Part shown: positions 39,888-49,152 of the stretch, one piece after another
Numbering within the stretch: position 1 is the first letter of the stretch
Layout: every line of letters begins with the position of its first letter
Assembly: GCA_021531775.1 (NCBI GenBank)
Contig: JAFBIU010000024.1
Span: forward strand, 1 to 51,484
Source: Parabacteroides distasonis
GTDB lineage: Bacteria; Bacteroidota; Bacteroidia; Bacteroidales; Tannerellaceae
Direction: 5' to 3'
DNA length: 51,484 nucleotides
Program-made: the position numbers and the translations under genes
The notes under the pieces: model-generated
What the model was told of the DNA's origin: nothing
The model's input: the letters and a program-made list of their open reading frames with translations, nothing else
Database searches by the model: none

Positions 39888-41087
39888 ATGATGAATAATT
39901 TAAGATTCTTGGGTAAAATCAATAGAAGTGATTTATACATTGCATCTTGGTGTCTTTATTATCTTCAAGGAACTTTATACGCAGAAAGCAGTATTCTTTC
40001 AAAATCGCTTTTTGCTATAAACATGTTGGTTGCCTTGTTTTATGTGTTTGAGGTTAATAATAGGTATAAACTTCCTGCATATTTTAAAGGGCTAAATTGG
40101 TTGTTATTACTCTTCACTGTATATACTATGGCGTTATACGCTATTTATGGAGCGTATGTCATGGTCGATGGAGAATACTTTGAAAGTAGCAGTTATGTCA
40201 AGGCAATTTATCTGTCACTCTTTCCAATATATCCATTTTATGCCTTTGCAAAAAAGGGATATGTAAACAAAGAAAAAATAAGAAAATGGGCGATTGTATT
40301 TATTATAATTACAAATGCATCATATTTTTATGAGAATCAGAAGAGGGTGGCAGCACTCATTGAAGTGGGATCAGATATTGAAAATGTTACAAATAATACT
40401 AGCTATGTATTCTTGTCACTTGTTCCTTTCTTGGTATTTTACAAGAAATATCCTATTATTCAGTATATAGGACTTTCTTACATAGCTTTTTATGTAATAT
40501 CAGGTATGAAACGCGGGGCAATATTAATTGCTGTCATTTGTATATGTATTTTCATTTATGATAATTACAAAAAAAGTGCATCAAAAAAAAGATTGTTCTT
40601 GATTGTATTTACTTTCTTATGGTTATTTATAGGCATTGTGTATCTATCTGACTATTTAGCGCATAGTTCGTATTTCCAGATTAGACTAGCACAAACAATG
40701 GAAGGAAAGTCCAGCGGACGTGATGAGATATACTCTCATATATGGTCGGTATTTATTAATTCTGATTTACTAAATGTTTTATTGGGCTATGGAGCTAACG
40801 GCTCTATAATTAAAACTGGAAAATTTGCACATAGCGATTGGTTGGAAATACTGATTAATCAAGGATTGGTCGGAGTGTTTTTCTACTTGTATTATTGGAA
40901 ACAATTCTATAAGACATGGAAAACATCATATGATATAGATACCAAGAGCGCCATAGGCCTGTTATTGATAATCTTTTTCATAAAATCGATTTTTTCAATG
41001 TCTTATGCAAGTATGACATTCTATACAAATTATTTATTAGGATATTGTTTGGCTAAAAAAGACACTACATGGAAAAGGGTAGATTAG
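39888..41087 (+). CDS. O-antigen/capsule polymerase-like membrane protein (Wzy)
   Basis: A 399-residue protein with about ten membrane segments and a large periplasmic loop near the end (SSGRDEIYSHIWSVFINSDL, GYGANGSIIKTGKFAHSDWL), the pattern of Wzy polymerases and O-antigen ligase-like proteins. In a locus with a single Wzx it is the best candidate for polymerase. It overlaps the acyltransferase gene by 19 bases. Confidence 0.75.
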   Translation: MMNNLRFLGKINRSDLYIASWCLYYLQGTLYAESSILSKSLFAINMLVALFYVFEVNNRYKLPAYFKGLNWLLLLFTVYTMALYAIYGAYVMVDGEYFESSSYVKAIYLSLFPIYPFYAFAKKGYVNKEKIRKWAIVFIIITNASYFYENQKRVAALIEVGSDIENVTNNTSYVFLSLVPFLVFYKKYPIIQYIGLSYIAFYVISGMKRGAILIAVICICIFIYDNYKKSASKKRLFLIVFTFLWLFIGIVYLSDYLAHSSYFQIRLAQTMEGKSSGRDEIYSHIWSVFINSDLLNVLLGYGANGSIIKTGKFAHSDWLEILINQGLVGVFFYLYYWKQFYKTWKTSYDIDTKSAIGLLLIIFFIKSIFSMSYASMTFYTNYLLGYCLAKKDTTWKRVD

Positions 41088-42031
41088 ATTATATAGATGT
41101 TTTGCGTGCATTTAGCATGTTTCTTATAGTGTATTCGCATCTGGTTCATTATGGTTTGCAAAGGAATTTATCTCTTTTTAATGGATGGACAAATACATTC
41201 ATGGTGCCACTTTTCTTTTTTATAAGTGGATTTGTAGCATACAATGCAAATAGAAATTTTATGGAAATCATAAAGAAAAGGTTAGTAAAGTATTATGCAT
41301 TATGTATTTCACCTCTAATATTCCTCTTATGTTATAGTTTTTATAGGGAAACCGATTTCTTTGCCTCTATTGGAGAACCATTAAAGGGGGGGTATTGGTT
41401 TACAATAGTGCTTTTTCAAATTTCTATTATTGCGTGCGTTGTTAATATGTCAAGGCATTTTTATCCTAATATTATAATTAGGTGTTGTGTGACAGTGTTA
41501 ATGATGTATGGAGTGTATATAATATCAAAATACAACAGGACGACTAATGCTTCAAATTTTACGGATTATCTGAGTTTGATGTATGTGACGTATTATTTCT
41601 ATTATTATATGCTTGGAGAAATTTGTAGGCAGTTTCTTGGAAAATTTCATTCCTTACTCTCTAATAGTGTATGTATAACGATCATTTTCATTCTTTCTTT
41701 TGTGCCGCTTACAGATAATCAAGCAATAAATTACATACCAGTTACAGCAAGAGTATTTCTGATATACTATATGTTTTACTATTTTAGAACATCCTTTAAT
41801 AGGCGTGTTATGTGTATCTTGTTATATATAGGTCGGCATACTCTTGAAATATATTTTATACACTATTTTCTGCTTTTTAGGTGTCATGAGCTAATTCCAG
41901 TTTTTACAGATAGACCTATAGTAGAAATATGTGTTTTTTCGACAATTGCGATAGTGATAATGCTAACTTCTTGTCTGATAAGAAAAATGTTAGATGTATA
42001 TAAACCAATAGCAAAATTTCTATTTGGATAA
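41069..42031 (+). CDS. Membrane acyltransferase (acyltransferase-3 family)
   Basis: A 320-residue protein: RLDYIDVLRAFSMFLIVYSH, with the conserved R in DVLRA and the H of SH, then VPLFFFISGFVAYN and about ten membrane spans, ending in IGRHTLEIYFIHYFL. The family O-acetylates sugars in the periplasm or at the membrane and so decorates the capsule. Confidence 0.88.
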   Translation: MEKGRLDYIDVLRAFSMFLIVYSHLVHYGLQRNLSLFNGWTNTFMVPLFFFISGFVAYNANRNFMEIIKKRLVKYYALCISPLIFLLCYSFYRETDFFASIGEPLKGGYWFTIVLFQISIIACVVNMSRHFYPNIIIRCCVTVLMMYGVYIISKYNRTTNASNFTDYLSLMYVTYYFYYYMLGEICRQFLGKFHSLLSNSVCITIIFILSFVPLTDNQAINYIPVTARVFLIYYMFYYFRTSFNRRVMCILLYIGRHTLEIYFIHYFLLFRCHELIPVFTDRPIVEICVFSTIAIVIMLTSCLIRKMLDVYKPIAKFLFG

Positions 42032-42132
42032 ATTCGGTGATTAAAACCTAATCTCGTGTGTGTGTTTATAATGAATTTGAATCATATCAAGTTTCTAATA
42101 TAATAACATCTCATTCAAAATTCAATACAAAT

Positions 42133-43065
42133 ATGATCTCATTCAAAAGAGGATTAATCTATTTATTACATGATCAAGCTCGATTTTTTGATTCTGTTGT
42201 AAAAAACTTTCTGAGATTTCTTCCGGATAAGCTTTATCTGTCGCTTCGATATCGATGCCAGATGAAATCTTGGATAAATTGGAAGAATCCGAAGACCTTT
42301 ACAGAAAAGATTCAGTGGTTGAAGGTTTATAATCGAAAAAAAGAGTACACACAGATGGTTGATAAATATGCTGTAAAAGAATATGCCTCCAAAATTATTG
42401 GTGAGGAATATATCATCCCAACTTTAGGTGTTTGGGATAGGCCTGAGGAAATCAATTGGGATTCGCTTCCTGACCAGTTTGTATTAAAAACAACACATGG
42501 AGGTGGAGGTAGTGGCGTGGTTATCTGTAAAGACAAGAGCGTTTTTGATAAAGAACAGGCTATAGTCAGACTGACAGAATCGTTGAAAACAGATATCTAT
42601 TCTAATTTACGAGAATGGCCCTATAAAAATGTACCCAAACGGATACTTGCAGAGAAATTTTTGACTCCAGAAAAACAAATCATCCCAACTTCGTATTTAG
42701 CAGACTATAAATTCTTCTGTTTTGATGGAGAACCTAAATTTCTTTACATATCAGATTCTCAATCTCATGAACTTGCTTTCTTAAATTCAGATTGGACCTT
42801 GGCTGAATTTGGACGAGAAGACTATAAGCCACTATCTGAATTACCACCAAAACCAGATAATCTCGAAGAGATGCTTTCAATTGCACGTAAACTTTCCCGA
42901 GGCAAACCTCATGTAAGAGTTGATCTTTATTATGTGGATAAACAAATATACTTTGGTGAGCTTACTTTCTACACTGGAAGCGGATTTATCCCTTTTAATC
43001 CGAAGTACTATGATAAAATTATAGGAGATTTACTTGATATATCGAGTGTTGGTGGGGGGGGGTAA
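42133..43065 (+). CDS. TupA-type ATP-grasp protein in capsule locus
   Basis: About 310 residues from ATG 42133; a GTG at 42058 would add 25 residues of doubtful sequence. WKNPKTFTEKIQWLKVYNRK, KYAVKEYASKIIGEEYIIPT, QFVLKTTHGGGGSGVVICKD and LADYKFFCFDGEPKFLY, with RVDLYYVDKQIYFGELTFYT near the end, mark the TupA-like ATP-grasp family of polysaccharide loci. These ligases are thought to form an amide or amino-acid link on a glycan. The last codons run through a G9 tract to give a C-terminal Gly stretch before TAA. Confidence 0.85.
   Translation: MISFKRGLIYLLHDQARFFDSVVKNFLRFLPDKLYLSLRYRCQMKSWINWKNPKTFTEKIQWLKVYNRKKEYTQMVDKYAVKEYASKIIGEEYIIPTLGVWDRPEEINWDSLPDQFVLKTTHGGGGSGVVICKDKSVFDKEQAIVRLTESLKTDIYSNLREWPYKNVPKRILAEKFLTPEKQIIPTSYLADYKFFCFDGEPKFLYISDSQSHELAFLNSDWTLAEFGREDYKPLSELPPKPDNLEEMLSIARKLSRGKPHVRVDLYYVDKQIYFGELTFYTGSGFIPFNPKYYDKIIGDLLDISSVGGGG
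43054..43062 (+). repeat. G9 homopolymer at the end of the ATP-grasp frame
   Basis: Nine G in a row immediately before the TAA at 43063. With eight G the frame would continue into the downstream ATP-grasp fragment; with ten it would stop a few codons later. Such tracts slip during replication. Confidence 0.9.
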
Positions 43066-43099
43066 ATTTATAATCTCTAATGGTGTGATAAATAAACTT

Positions 43100-43492
43100 A
43101 TGGATGTTCATGATGATTTGTCAGATTACAAGTTCTTCTGCTTTAATGGTGAACCCAAATATTGCCAAGTGATTCGCGACCGCCATACCAAGGAAACAAT
43201 TGATTTTTATGATATGGACTGGAATCATCAGGAATTTGTTGGTCTTAATCCTGTCGCTCGCAATGGTTTAACGCCAGTTCCTAGACCGACACATTTTGAC
43301 AAGATGTTAGAAATATGTCGTAAATTCGCTAAAAATATCCCCTTTATTCGGGTTGATCTTTATGAGATTAATTACAAGGTGTATTTTGGTGAATTAACTT
43401 TCTATCCAGCTTCAGGAATGGGTACATTCTCTCCTGAATACTGGGCTACAAAACTTGGAGATATGCTTGTACTTCCAAAACATAAAAAATAA
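43100..43492 (+). pseudogene. C-terminal half of a second TupA-type ATP-grasp gene
   Basis: From MDVHDDLSDYKFFCFNGEPK to the stop it aligns with the second half of the preceding protein (KFFCF-D/N-GEPK, FIRVDLYEINYKVYFGELTF). The N-terminal ATP-binding half, with TTHGGGGSG, is missing. The frame is open to the G9 tract (a TTG at 43034 could start a 152-aa product). It looks like a tandem duplicate cut down by deletion. It may be dead, or expressed as a fusion if the G tract loses one base. Confidence 0.75.
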
Positions 43493-43515
43493 TACTATAA
43501 ATAATTAGACTACAT

Positions 43516-44580
43516 ATGGAAAGAAAACAGATTAGGATTTATGCCGTTCATTCTTGGGTCAACAATATAGAAAGTCTCCTTGATTTTCTGAATTTGGAAG
43601 AATTGAAGCATGAGTATGATTTTATTTGGGATGACAAAAATCCTGACTATCTAATATGTACAGACCAGATATATCACTCACCCAAAATATTTAATAGATT
43701 TAAGTCTGCCTACTCACGACCTACTATAAATATTTTTTATGCGAGTGAGGCAATATCGCCAGACTTTAATCTGTTTGATTACAGTATCGGATGGGATGTA
43801 AATTTGAATTTTGCAGACAGATTTTGTTTATTGCCTCCGCCTTATATTTATCCAGGAAAAAAATTTTTGAAGGAAGTGCAAAATCAAATTACAGGCATTG
43901 ATGAGGCACGAAAAGAGCTTTGTAAGAAGAAAGGTTTCTGTAATTTTTTGTATTCTAATTGGTGTGCACATCCGATGCGAGATCAATTGTTCTATGAAAT
44001 ATCAAAATATAAACATATAGATAGTTTGGGTAAACATTTGAACAATGTTGGCAAAAAGGGAACTGGATATGTTGGACATCGATTAGAATGTATTGACATT
44101 AAACAATCATACAAATTCTCCATCTCTTCAGAAAATGCAACTTTTTCTGGATATACAAGTGAAAAGATTCTTACAAGCTTTAATGCTCATTCGATTCCAA
44201 TCTATTGGGGAGATCCTGATATTGGCAAATACTTTAATGAGAAAGCCTTTATAAATGTGATGAGTTATGATGATTTTGCCAGTTTGATTGAAGTAATTAA
44301 AGAGATTGATTCCGATGACGATTTATGGTGTAAAATGATTATGGAACCATGGCAAACCCCTGAGCAGATGAAATTGTGTCATAATAGATGGAATAATTAT
44401 CTGTCTTTTTTCAGAAATATTTTTAACCAAGAAGTGACTGATGCAAAACGTACTCCATCTGGGACAATGCCTGATATCTATACATATCATTTTTTTAAAG
44501 GATATAGAAGTAAGCTGAATGAATATTATCGGGCTATTAAGCATAAATTCGAAATATTACGCGCCACTATTCAAATGTGA
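43516..44580 (+). CDS. Alpha-1,3-fucosyltransferase, GT10 type
   Basis: A 354-residue protein with the GT10 core FSISSENATFSGYTSEKILT and SIPIYWGDPDIGKYFNEKAF, plus FCNFLYSNWCAHPMRDQLFY upstream. These are the family's donor-binding features (ENxxxxxYxxEK). It adds fucose to the repeat unit from GDP-fucose. GDP-fucose synthesis genes are not in the window. It overlaps the next frame's longest start by a few bases; the chosen GT4 start is 14 bases after its stop. Confidence 0.88.
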   Translation: MERKQIRIYAVHSWVNNIESLLDFLNLEELKHEYDFIWDDKNPDYLICTDQIYHSPKIFNRFKSAYSRPTINIFYASEAISPDFNLFDYSIGWDVNLNFADRFCLLPPPYIYPGKKFLKEVQNQITGIDEARKELCKKKGFCNFLYSNWCAHPMRDQLFYEISKYKHIDSLGKHLNNVGKKGTGYVGHRLECIDIKQSYKFSISSENATFSGYTSEKILTSFNAHSIPIYWGDPDIGKYFNEKAFINVMSYDDFASLIEVIKEIDSDDDLWCKMIMEPWQTPEQMKLCHNRWNNYLSFFRNIFNQEVTDAKRTPSGTMPDIYTYHFFKGYRSKLNEYYRAIKHKFEILRATIQM

Positions 44581-44594
44581 TTAAAATAGAAACG

Positions 44595-45689
44595 ATGAAA
44601 CGAATCCTATTAATCACCGAAAATCTTGGTTCTGGTGGAGCTGAACGGCAGATATGCGGTTTGGCAGCCATGCTGACAAAAGCGGGTTTTCCCTGCAGGT
44701 TGATTACGTATGTGGAGAATCAGTTTTATGAGCCTTATTTGCGCCAGCATGGGGTAGACTATGAACTGGTTCGAGAGCTGTGGGACAATAAGACACGTGT
44801 ATTCAGAGCGGCAAAATATGTCAGACAATATAAGCCGGATGTGGTAATTTCCTATTTGCCTTCTGTGAACCAGACGATGTGTTTGGCAAAACTGTTTTAC
44901 AATGCGAAGCTGATTGTGTCAGAGAGAAACAACAATATTAGTATCACACGAAATGATAGGGTACAATTCAACCTTTATCGAATGGCTGATGCAATTGTGC
45001 CTAACAGCAACAGTCAGGGTAATTTTATACGTAAGAACTTCCCATTTCTTGCTAAAAAGGTCTATCCTATCATTAATTTCGTAGATGTCAACCGATTCTC
45101 GCCAGCTGATGTTCCTACTCAAAATGATGTCCTAAGAATAATAACAGTTGCACGATATACCCAACAGAAGAATGTGCTGAGATATCTCAAGGCTGTACGT
45201 TTGGCTAAGGAAAGGAAATTGCGTGTACATTTCGACTGGTATGGTGATAAGAAACATAATCCAAAGTACTTCTCTGAGATTGAAAAAGAATATTTGCTGC
45301 TTGACATCGCGGACTATATGACACTTCATGAATCGAGAACTGATATAGAAAAAGTATATCGTGATTCTGATATCTTCTGCTTGCCAAGTCTGTTTGAGGG
45401 TTATCCAAATGTTGTAGCAGAAGCAATGGCGAGTGGTTTGCCCGTCGTCTGTAGTAACCGTTATGAGAATCCATATATAGTCGAAGATGGAGTAAATGGA
45501 TTTCTGTTTGATCCCGAGAATGTGCAGGATATTGTCTATGCAATACAAAGATTAAGCTCTCTTTCTGCAGATGAGCGCAGGCAGATGGGACTACGAAACC
45601 GACAACTCTGCCTAGAACGGAATACGGAGGAGGCTTTTCTGAAAGCATATGTTGAATTGATAGAGAGATCCTTGTATTATCAAGCATAA
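44595..45689 (+). CDS. Family 4 glycosyltransferase
   Basis: A 364-residue GT-B enzyme: ILLITENLGSGGAERQICGL at the N-terminus and FCLPSLFEGYPNVVAEAMAS with EAMASGLPVVCS in the donor domain (E-x7-E motif). ATG 44595 is taken, since the frame to 44577 adds only IKIET. The locus is interrupted after this gene by the HNH/Abi pair. Confidence 0.92.
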   Translation: MKRILLITENLGSGGAERQICGLAAMLTKAGFPCRLITYVENQFYEPYLRQHGVDYELVRELWDNKTRVFRAAKYVRQYKPDVVISYLPSVNQTMCLAKLFYNAKLIVSERNNNISITRNDRVQFNLYRMADAIVPNSNSQGNFIRKNFPFLAKKVYPIINFVDVNRFSPADVPTQNDVLRIITVARYTQQKNVLRYLKAVRLAKERKLRVHFDWYGDKKHNPKYFSEIEKEYLLLDIADYMTLHESRTDIEKVYRDSDIFCLPSLFEGYPNVVAEAMASGLPVVCSNRYENPYIVEDGVNGFLFDPENVQDIVYAIQRLSSLSADERRQMGLRNRQLCLERNTEEAFLKAYVELIERSLYYQA

Positions 45690-45755
45690 TGATTGGGCTA
45701 CAGAGGGGTATGTAAATAATACGGTAAAATAAATAATGGTGTTGTTATTGTATTT

Positions 45756-46076
45756 ATGAACGAACTGATAGAACAAGTATGGAAAAAAGCCAAAGAAGTT
45801 GAGGGGAGAAATCCTGATATATGGCGCAAGGACTTTGCAGGTGCATGGATAAGACGTGACGAGTATGGTGTTAGAAGTAAGTATGGTTGGGTTGTCGATC
45901 ACGTTAGGCCAAATTTTTTAGGGGGCGATGACTCTCTCAGTAATCTTCAGACTTTGCATTGGCGAAACAACAAGTCAAAAGGAAATGACTATTCAGAGGT
46001 AGAGACATGTATCACTTCTGAGGGAAATGATAATATATATAAGGTAAGAAGATGGCGACTGAATACCAAGAAATAG
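45756..46076 (+). CDS. HNH endonuclease
   Basis: A 106-residue protein with a complete HNH motif in WVVDHVRPNFLGGDDSLSNL followed by QTLHWRNNKSKGN: His of VVDH, Asn of SNLQ, and the final Asn/Lys of NNKSKG. There is no zinc ribbon or fused domain. The start ATG 45756 lies 66 bases after the GT4 stop. Its last 25 bases overlap the start of the AbiC-like gene, so the two are translated together. It is probably the nuclease part of a defence pair. Confidence 0.85.
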   Translation: MNELIEQVWKKAKEVEGRNPDIWRKDFAGAWIRRDEYGVRSKYGWVVDHVRPNFLGGDDSLSNLQTLHWRNNKSKGNDYSEVETCITSEGNDNIYKVRRWRLNTKK

Positions 46077-47422
46077 AACTGTCTGAAAATAAGAAACAGG
46101 CTCAAAAGGAAAGAACTGTCAATCATTTGCTCTTTTGGGGAGCGTTTGTAATCTCCTTGATTATCCTTGGTATTGTTGCATGGTTCTTTTTTCATAACAA
46201 TCGTTACAATGGAGATGGTGAATGGGTGATCAATCATGATGTTGTAGGCACATACGGTGATTTCATAGGTGGTGTACTTGGGACATTGGTCGCTCTATAT
46301 TCAGCATATCTTCTTGTTAGAACTCTCGGGAATCAACTATCTGTAAATGGTGATGTGATGGACACGAACAAGAACATTATCAAGACGAACAACAAAACTG
46401 TCTATCAGTCCTTCGTTCAAATATTCGACAATAAGTTTAATACCTTATTCGACATTTACAGACAGGCAAAGCAAAATTACCAATGTGAGGTGTCTATTAC
46501 CCGTAAGCGTATTGTTGAAACTGGCAACACTAAAAAAGAGATCCAACTGAAAGAAATAGTTGTGCTTCATGGGGCAGAGGCTATCGACAAACTTGCTGTT
46601 GAGTTTTCTAATAGCAAATACAGTGACGGTCGAACTTATTTGAATCGAGTGAAGAGTGCAGCGGATACATTTGAAGAGTTCTACTCGGAGCATAGACGTG
46701 AGATGTCTGTTCATTTTCGCAATCTGTATCTATTGGCTAAATTTGTTGGAGAGACTGACAATGTTGATGAAGAAGGCAATGTAAAGTTGACCGAACCAGA
46801 TAGGGTTGAATATGCCAAATGTATAAGGGGGCAACTTAGCGAGGGTGAAATGTTGCTCCTGAGGTACAACTGTCTGACTTCAAGAGGTGAGAAGATGCAG
46901 CCATTCATTAATCAATTCAATCTTATCAAGCATTTGCCTGTTATGTCTTTACTCGAATTTCGGAAACACAGGAAACACCTTAACTCGGATAGATATGCAA
47001 GCACATTAGATACACATTACATTGAGTTGAAGAAGAGGCTTAAGGAGTATATTGGTTTTGCAGCTAATGAGTATACATCTCAGTGGAACTTCTCGGTAAA
47101 ATACGCTATTGTGATGGATCTCTCAACAGACAGAAAGCAATTTAAACTTACTGTAAAGCGTATGAAAAACAGACCAGCCACAGGTAGCGATGGAACTCCT
47201 TCAATAGAGAAGGCATTAAACTGTTTCTCGAATATTAGTGATATTAGAGAGCTATACAAAGATTTCGTTCGTGAAGCTCTTTTGGTGTCTAATTTCTATT
47301 TGTATAATGGCCGCAAGAATACGAATGTATTGGGAACAGTGGGTGCTGACGATGATTATGATTATGCGATAATTACATATACAAGTGCGTATTCGATTGT
47401 CGTTTCGGCAAAACAATCATGA
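46052..47422 (+). CDS. AbiC-like phage abortive-infection membrane protein
   Basis: A 456-residue protein with two membrane helices near the N-terminus (LLFWGAFVISLIILGIVAWF; and GDFIGGVLGTLVALYSAYLL, the G-D-F-x-G-G-x-L-G pattern of putative phage abortive infection proteins, putAbiC). A long soluble cytoplasmic part follows, with FVQIFDNKFNTLFDIYRQAK, a region with HFRNLYLLAKF and a C-terminal helical segment ending AIITYTSAYSIVVSAKQS. AbiC-type proteins sense infection and stop growth; the mechanism is unproven. It overlaps the HNH gene and lies between capsule genes, where it does not belong functionally. Confidence 0.75.
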   Translation: MATEYQEIELSENKKQAQKERTVNHLLFWGAFVISLIILGIVAWFFFHNNRYNGDGEWVINHDVVGTYGDFIGGVLGTLVALYSAYLLVRTLGNQLSVNGDVMDTNKNIIKTNNKTVYQSFVQIFDNKFNTLFDIYRQAKQNYQCEVSITRKRIVETGNTKKEIQLKEIVVLHGAEAIDKLAVEFSNSKYSDGRTYLNRVKSAADTFEEFYSEHRREMSVHFRNLYLLAKFVGETDNVDEEGNVKLTEPDRVEYAKCIRGQLSEGEMLLLRYNCLTSRGEKMQPFINQFNLIKHLPVMSLLEFRKHRKHLNSDRYASTLDTHYIELKKRLKEYIGFAANEYTSQWNFSVKYAIVMDLSTDRKQFKLTVKRMKNRPATGSDGTPSIEKALNCFSNISDIRELYKDFVREALLVSNFYLYNGRKNTNVLGTVGADDDYDYAIITYTSAYSIVVSAKQS

Positions 47423-47495
47423 GATGTTCTTTGCTGACAATTTGACAGAATTGAGTTAAGATGTATTAGGTGTTGATCAAATAAGAATTAACGAA

Positions 47496-48017
47496 ATGAA
47501 ATTTCAGAAGCTCATCTGCTTGGCAGCCTATTATGGCTTTGCACGTTACCTGCCGGCATCCACTAGCCCTATAACCCATTGGGCGAGGATGATAAGGCGT
47601 GCAGTATGTCGCCATTTATTTGATTATTGTGGTGACAAAGTGAATGTTGAAAAAGGTGCATATTTTGCTACTGGAGGGGGTGTTTCTATAGGTTTTGGTA
47701 GTGGTCTCGGTGTGAACTGTTTAGTGCATGGGCCTCTTATAATTGGCGAGAAGGTGATGATGGGACCTGATGTGGTCATCCTGACACATACGCACAATAT
47801 TGACCGTACGGATATTCCAATGGGCGATCAAGGTTCGCGAGTGGCAAAGGTCATCATCGGTAATGATGTTTGGATCGGTATGCGTTCTATCATCATGCCT
47901 GGAGTCAGGATTGGAAATGGTGCTGTAATAGGTGCCGGAGCAGTAGTAACTAAGGATGTACCCGATTATGCTATTGTCGGTGGTGTTCCTGCAAGGGTAA
48001 TTAAGTATAGAAAATGA
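47496..48017 (+). CDS. Hexapeptide-repeat acetyltransferase
   Basis: A 173-residue left-handed beta-helix protein: [34 protein letters not shown] with the catalytic His, [20 protein letters not shown] and [20 protein letters not shown]. It is like the WcaF/maltose acetyltransferase branch and acetylates a sugar from acetyl-CoA. Its stop overlaps the next gene's start by 4 bases. Confidence 0.92.
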   Translation: MKFQKLICLAAYYGFARYLPASTSPITHWARMIRRAVCRHLFDYCGDKVNVEKGAYFATGGGVSIGFGSGLGVNCLVHGPLIIGEKVMMGPDVVILTHTHNIDRTDIPMGDQGSRVAKVIIGNDVWIGMRSIIMPGVRIGNGAVIGAGAVVTKDVPDYAIVGGVPARVIKYRK

Positions 48018-49033
48018 AGAAAGTATTGGTGATCGGATATTTCGGTTACAACACAAATCAGTTGGATGGGCAGACTGTAAAAACGCGTGATATCTTTCGT
48101 TTAGCCAATGAACAGACCGATGGGCATGTCGATTATTATGATACTGAAGATTTTCAGTATCATAAATTGTCTATTTTCAAGATGTTCTGGAAAATTGTGA
48201 GGTGTCGTACTCTGTTGTATATTCCTGCACACAATAACCTAAAGTTTATTTTTCCGTTCATCTATGTGTTGAGTGTATTGTTTAGATTCAAAATTCATTA
48301 TTTTGTTGTAGGTGGGTGGCTACGTGAGTTTTTGACACATCTTCCTTTACATCGGTTTATGTTAACTAGAATAGTTGGCATTCACGTAGAGACAAATAGA
48401 CTCCTACGTGAATTAAAAGATTATTATCATTTTGAAAATGTCGATGTTTTTCCAAATTTCAGATTCTTTGAGTTCAACTCTATAATAAGACATGCGTCTG
48501 ATAAATTGAGAGTGGTATTCATGGCTCGAATTAATCAGAGAAAGGGATTGGACTGGATGTTTGAATTAGCTGATACAATAGAACAACAAAGTAAACAAGA
48601 TCGGTTTTCTATTACTTTCTATGGACCAATTCATGAAGAGGATAGAGCGTATTTCTTCTCGAATCTTGAAAAACATTCAGTTGCTGAATATAAAGGTGTA
48701 CTTCAGCCTGATGAAATACATGGAACTCTCAGCAATTATGATGTTCTGTTACTACCTACTCATTTCTACACTGAGGGACTTCCAGGATCAGTTGTCGATG
48801 CGTATATTGCAGGTATCCCTGTGATTGCAACAGAGTGGAAGCATTCGCATGAGTTTATCGATGATGAAAAGAGTGGATATATCGTTCCATTTGAGAATGG
48901 ACAAAAGTTATTGATAGAGAAAGTGTTGCTTTTGGAAAAGGATCGAAACCTGTTACATCAGCTTCAGGCAAATGCCATGCAAAAGCGAATGGAGTTTGCT
49001 CCTCCTTCGCTTGAGAAAGTACTGTTAGAGTAG
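48014..49033 (+). CDS. Family 4 glycosyltransferase
   Basis: A 339-residue GT-B protein: [39 protein letters not shown], and [20 protein letters not shown] with the E-x7-D/E region. The DGQTVKT start and short acceptor domain fit GT4 of capsule loci. The acceptor is unknown. Confidence 0.88.
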   Translation: MKKVLVIGYFGYNTNQLDGQTVKTRDIFRLANEQTDGHVDYYDTEDFQYHKLSIFKMFWKIVRCRTLLYIPAHNNLKFIFPFIYVLSVLFRFKIHYFVVGGWLREFLTHLPLHRFMLTRIVGIHVETNRLLRELKDYYHFENVDVFPNFRFFEFNSIIRHASDKLRVVFMARINQRKGLDWMFELADTIEQQSKQDRFSITFYGPIHEEDRAYFFSNLEKHSVAEYKGVLQPDEIHGTLSNYDVLLLPTHFYTEGLPGSVVDAYIAGIPVIATEWKHSHEFIDDEKSGYIVPFENGQKLLIEKVLLLEKDRNLLHQLQANAMQKRMEFAPPSLEKVLLE

Positions 49034-49152
49034 AAATGTATTGAGGATGTGCTTTTTTCTGGCTTTGCTTCTTTCTATGATACATGGCTCAACTATACTA
49101 AGATTTGTTTGAAATTGTAATATATTGATTATTAAATAATTGTAAGATCAAA

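Noticed and set aside
45756-46076. HNH gene as a homing endonuclease of a group I intron
   Set aside because: No interrupted gene or intron structure surrounds it; it overlaps the AbiC-like gene instead.
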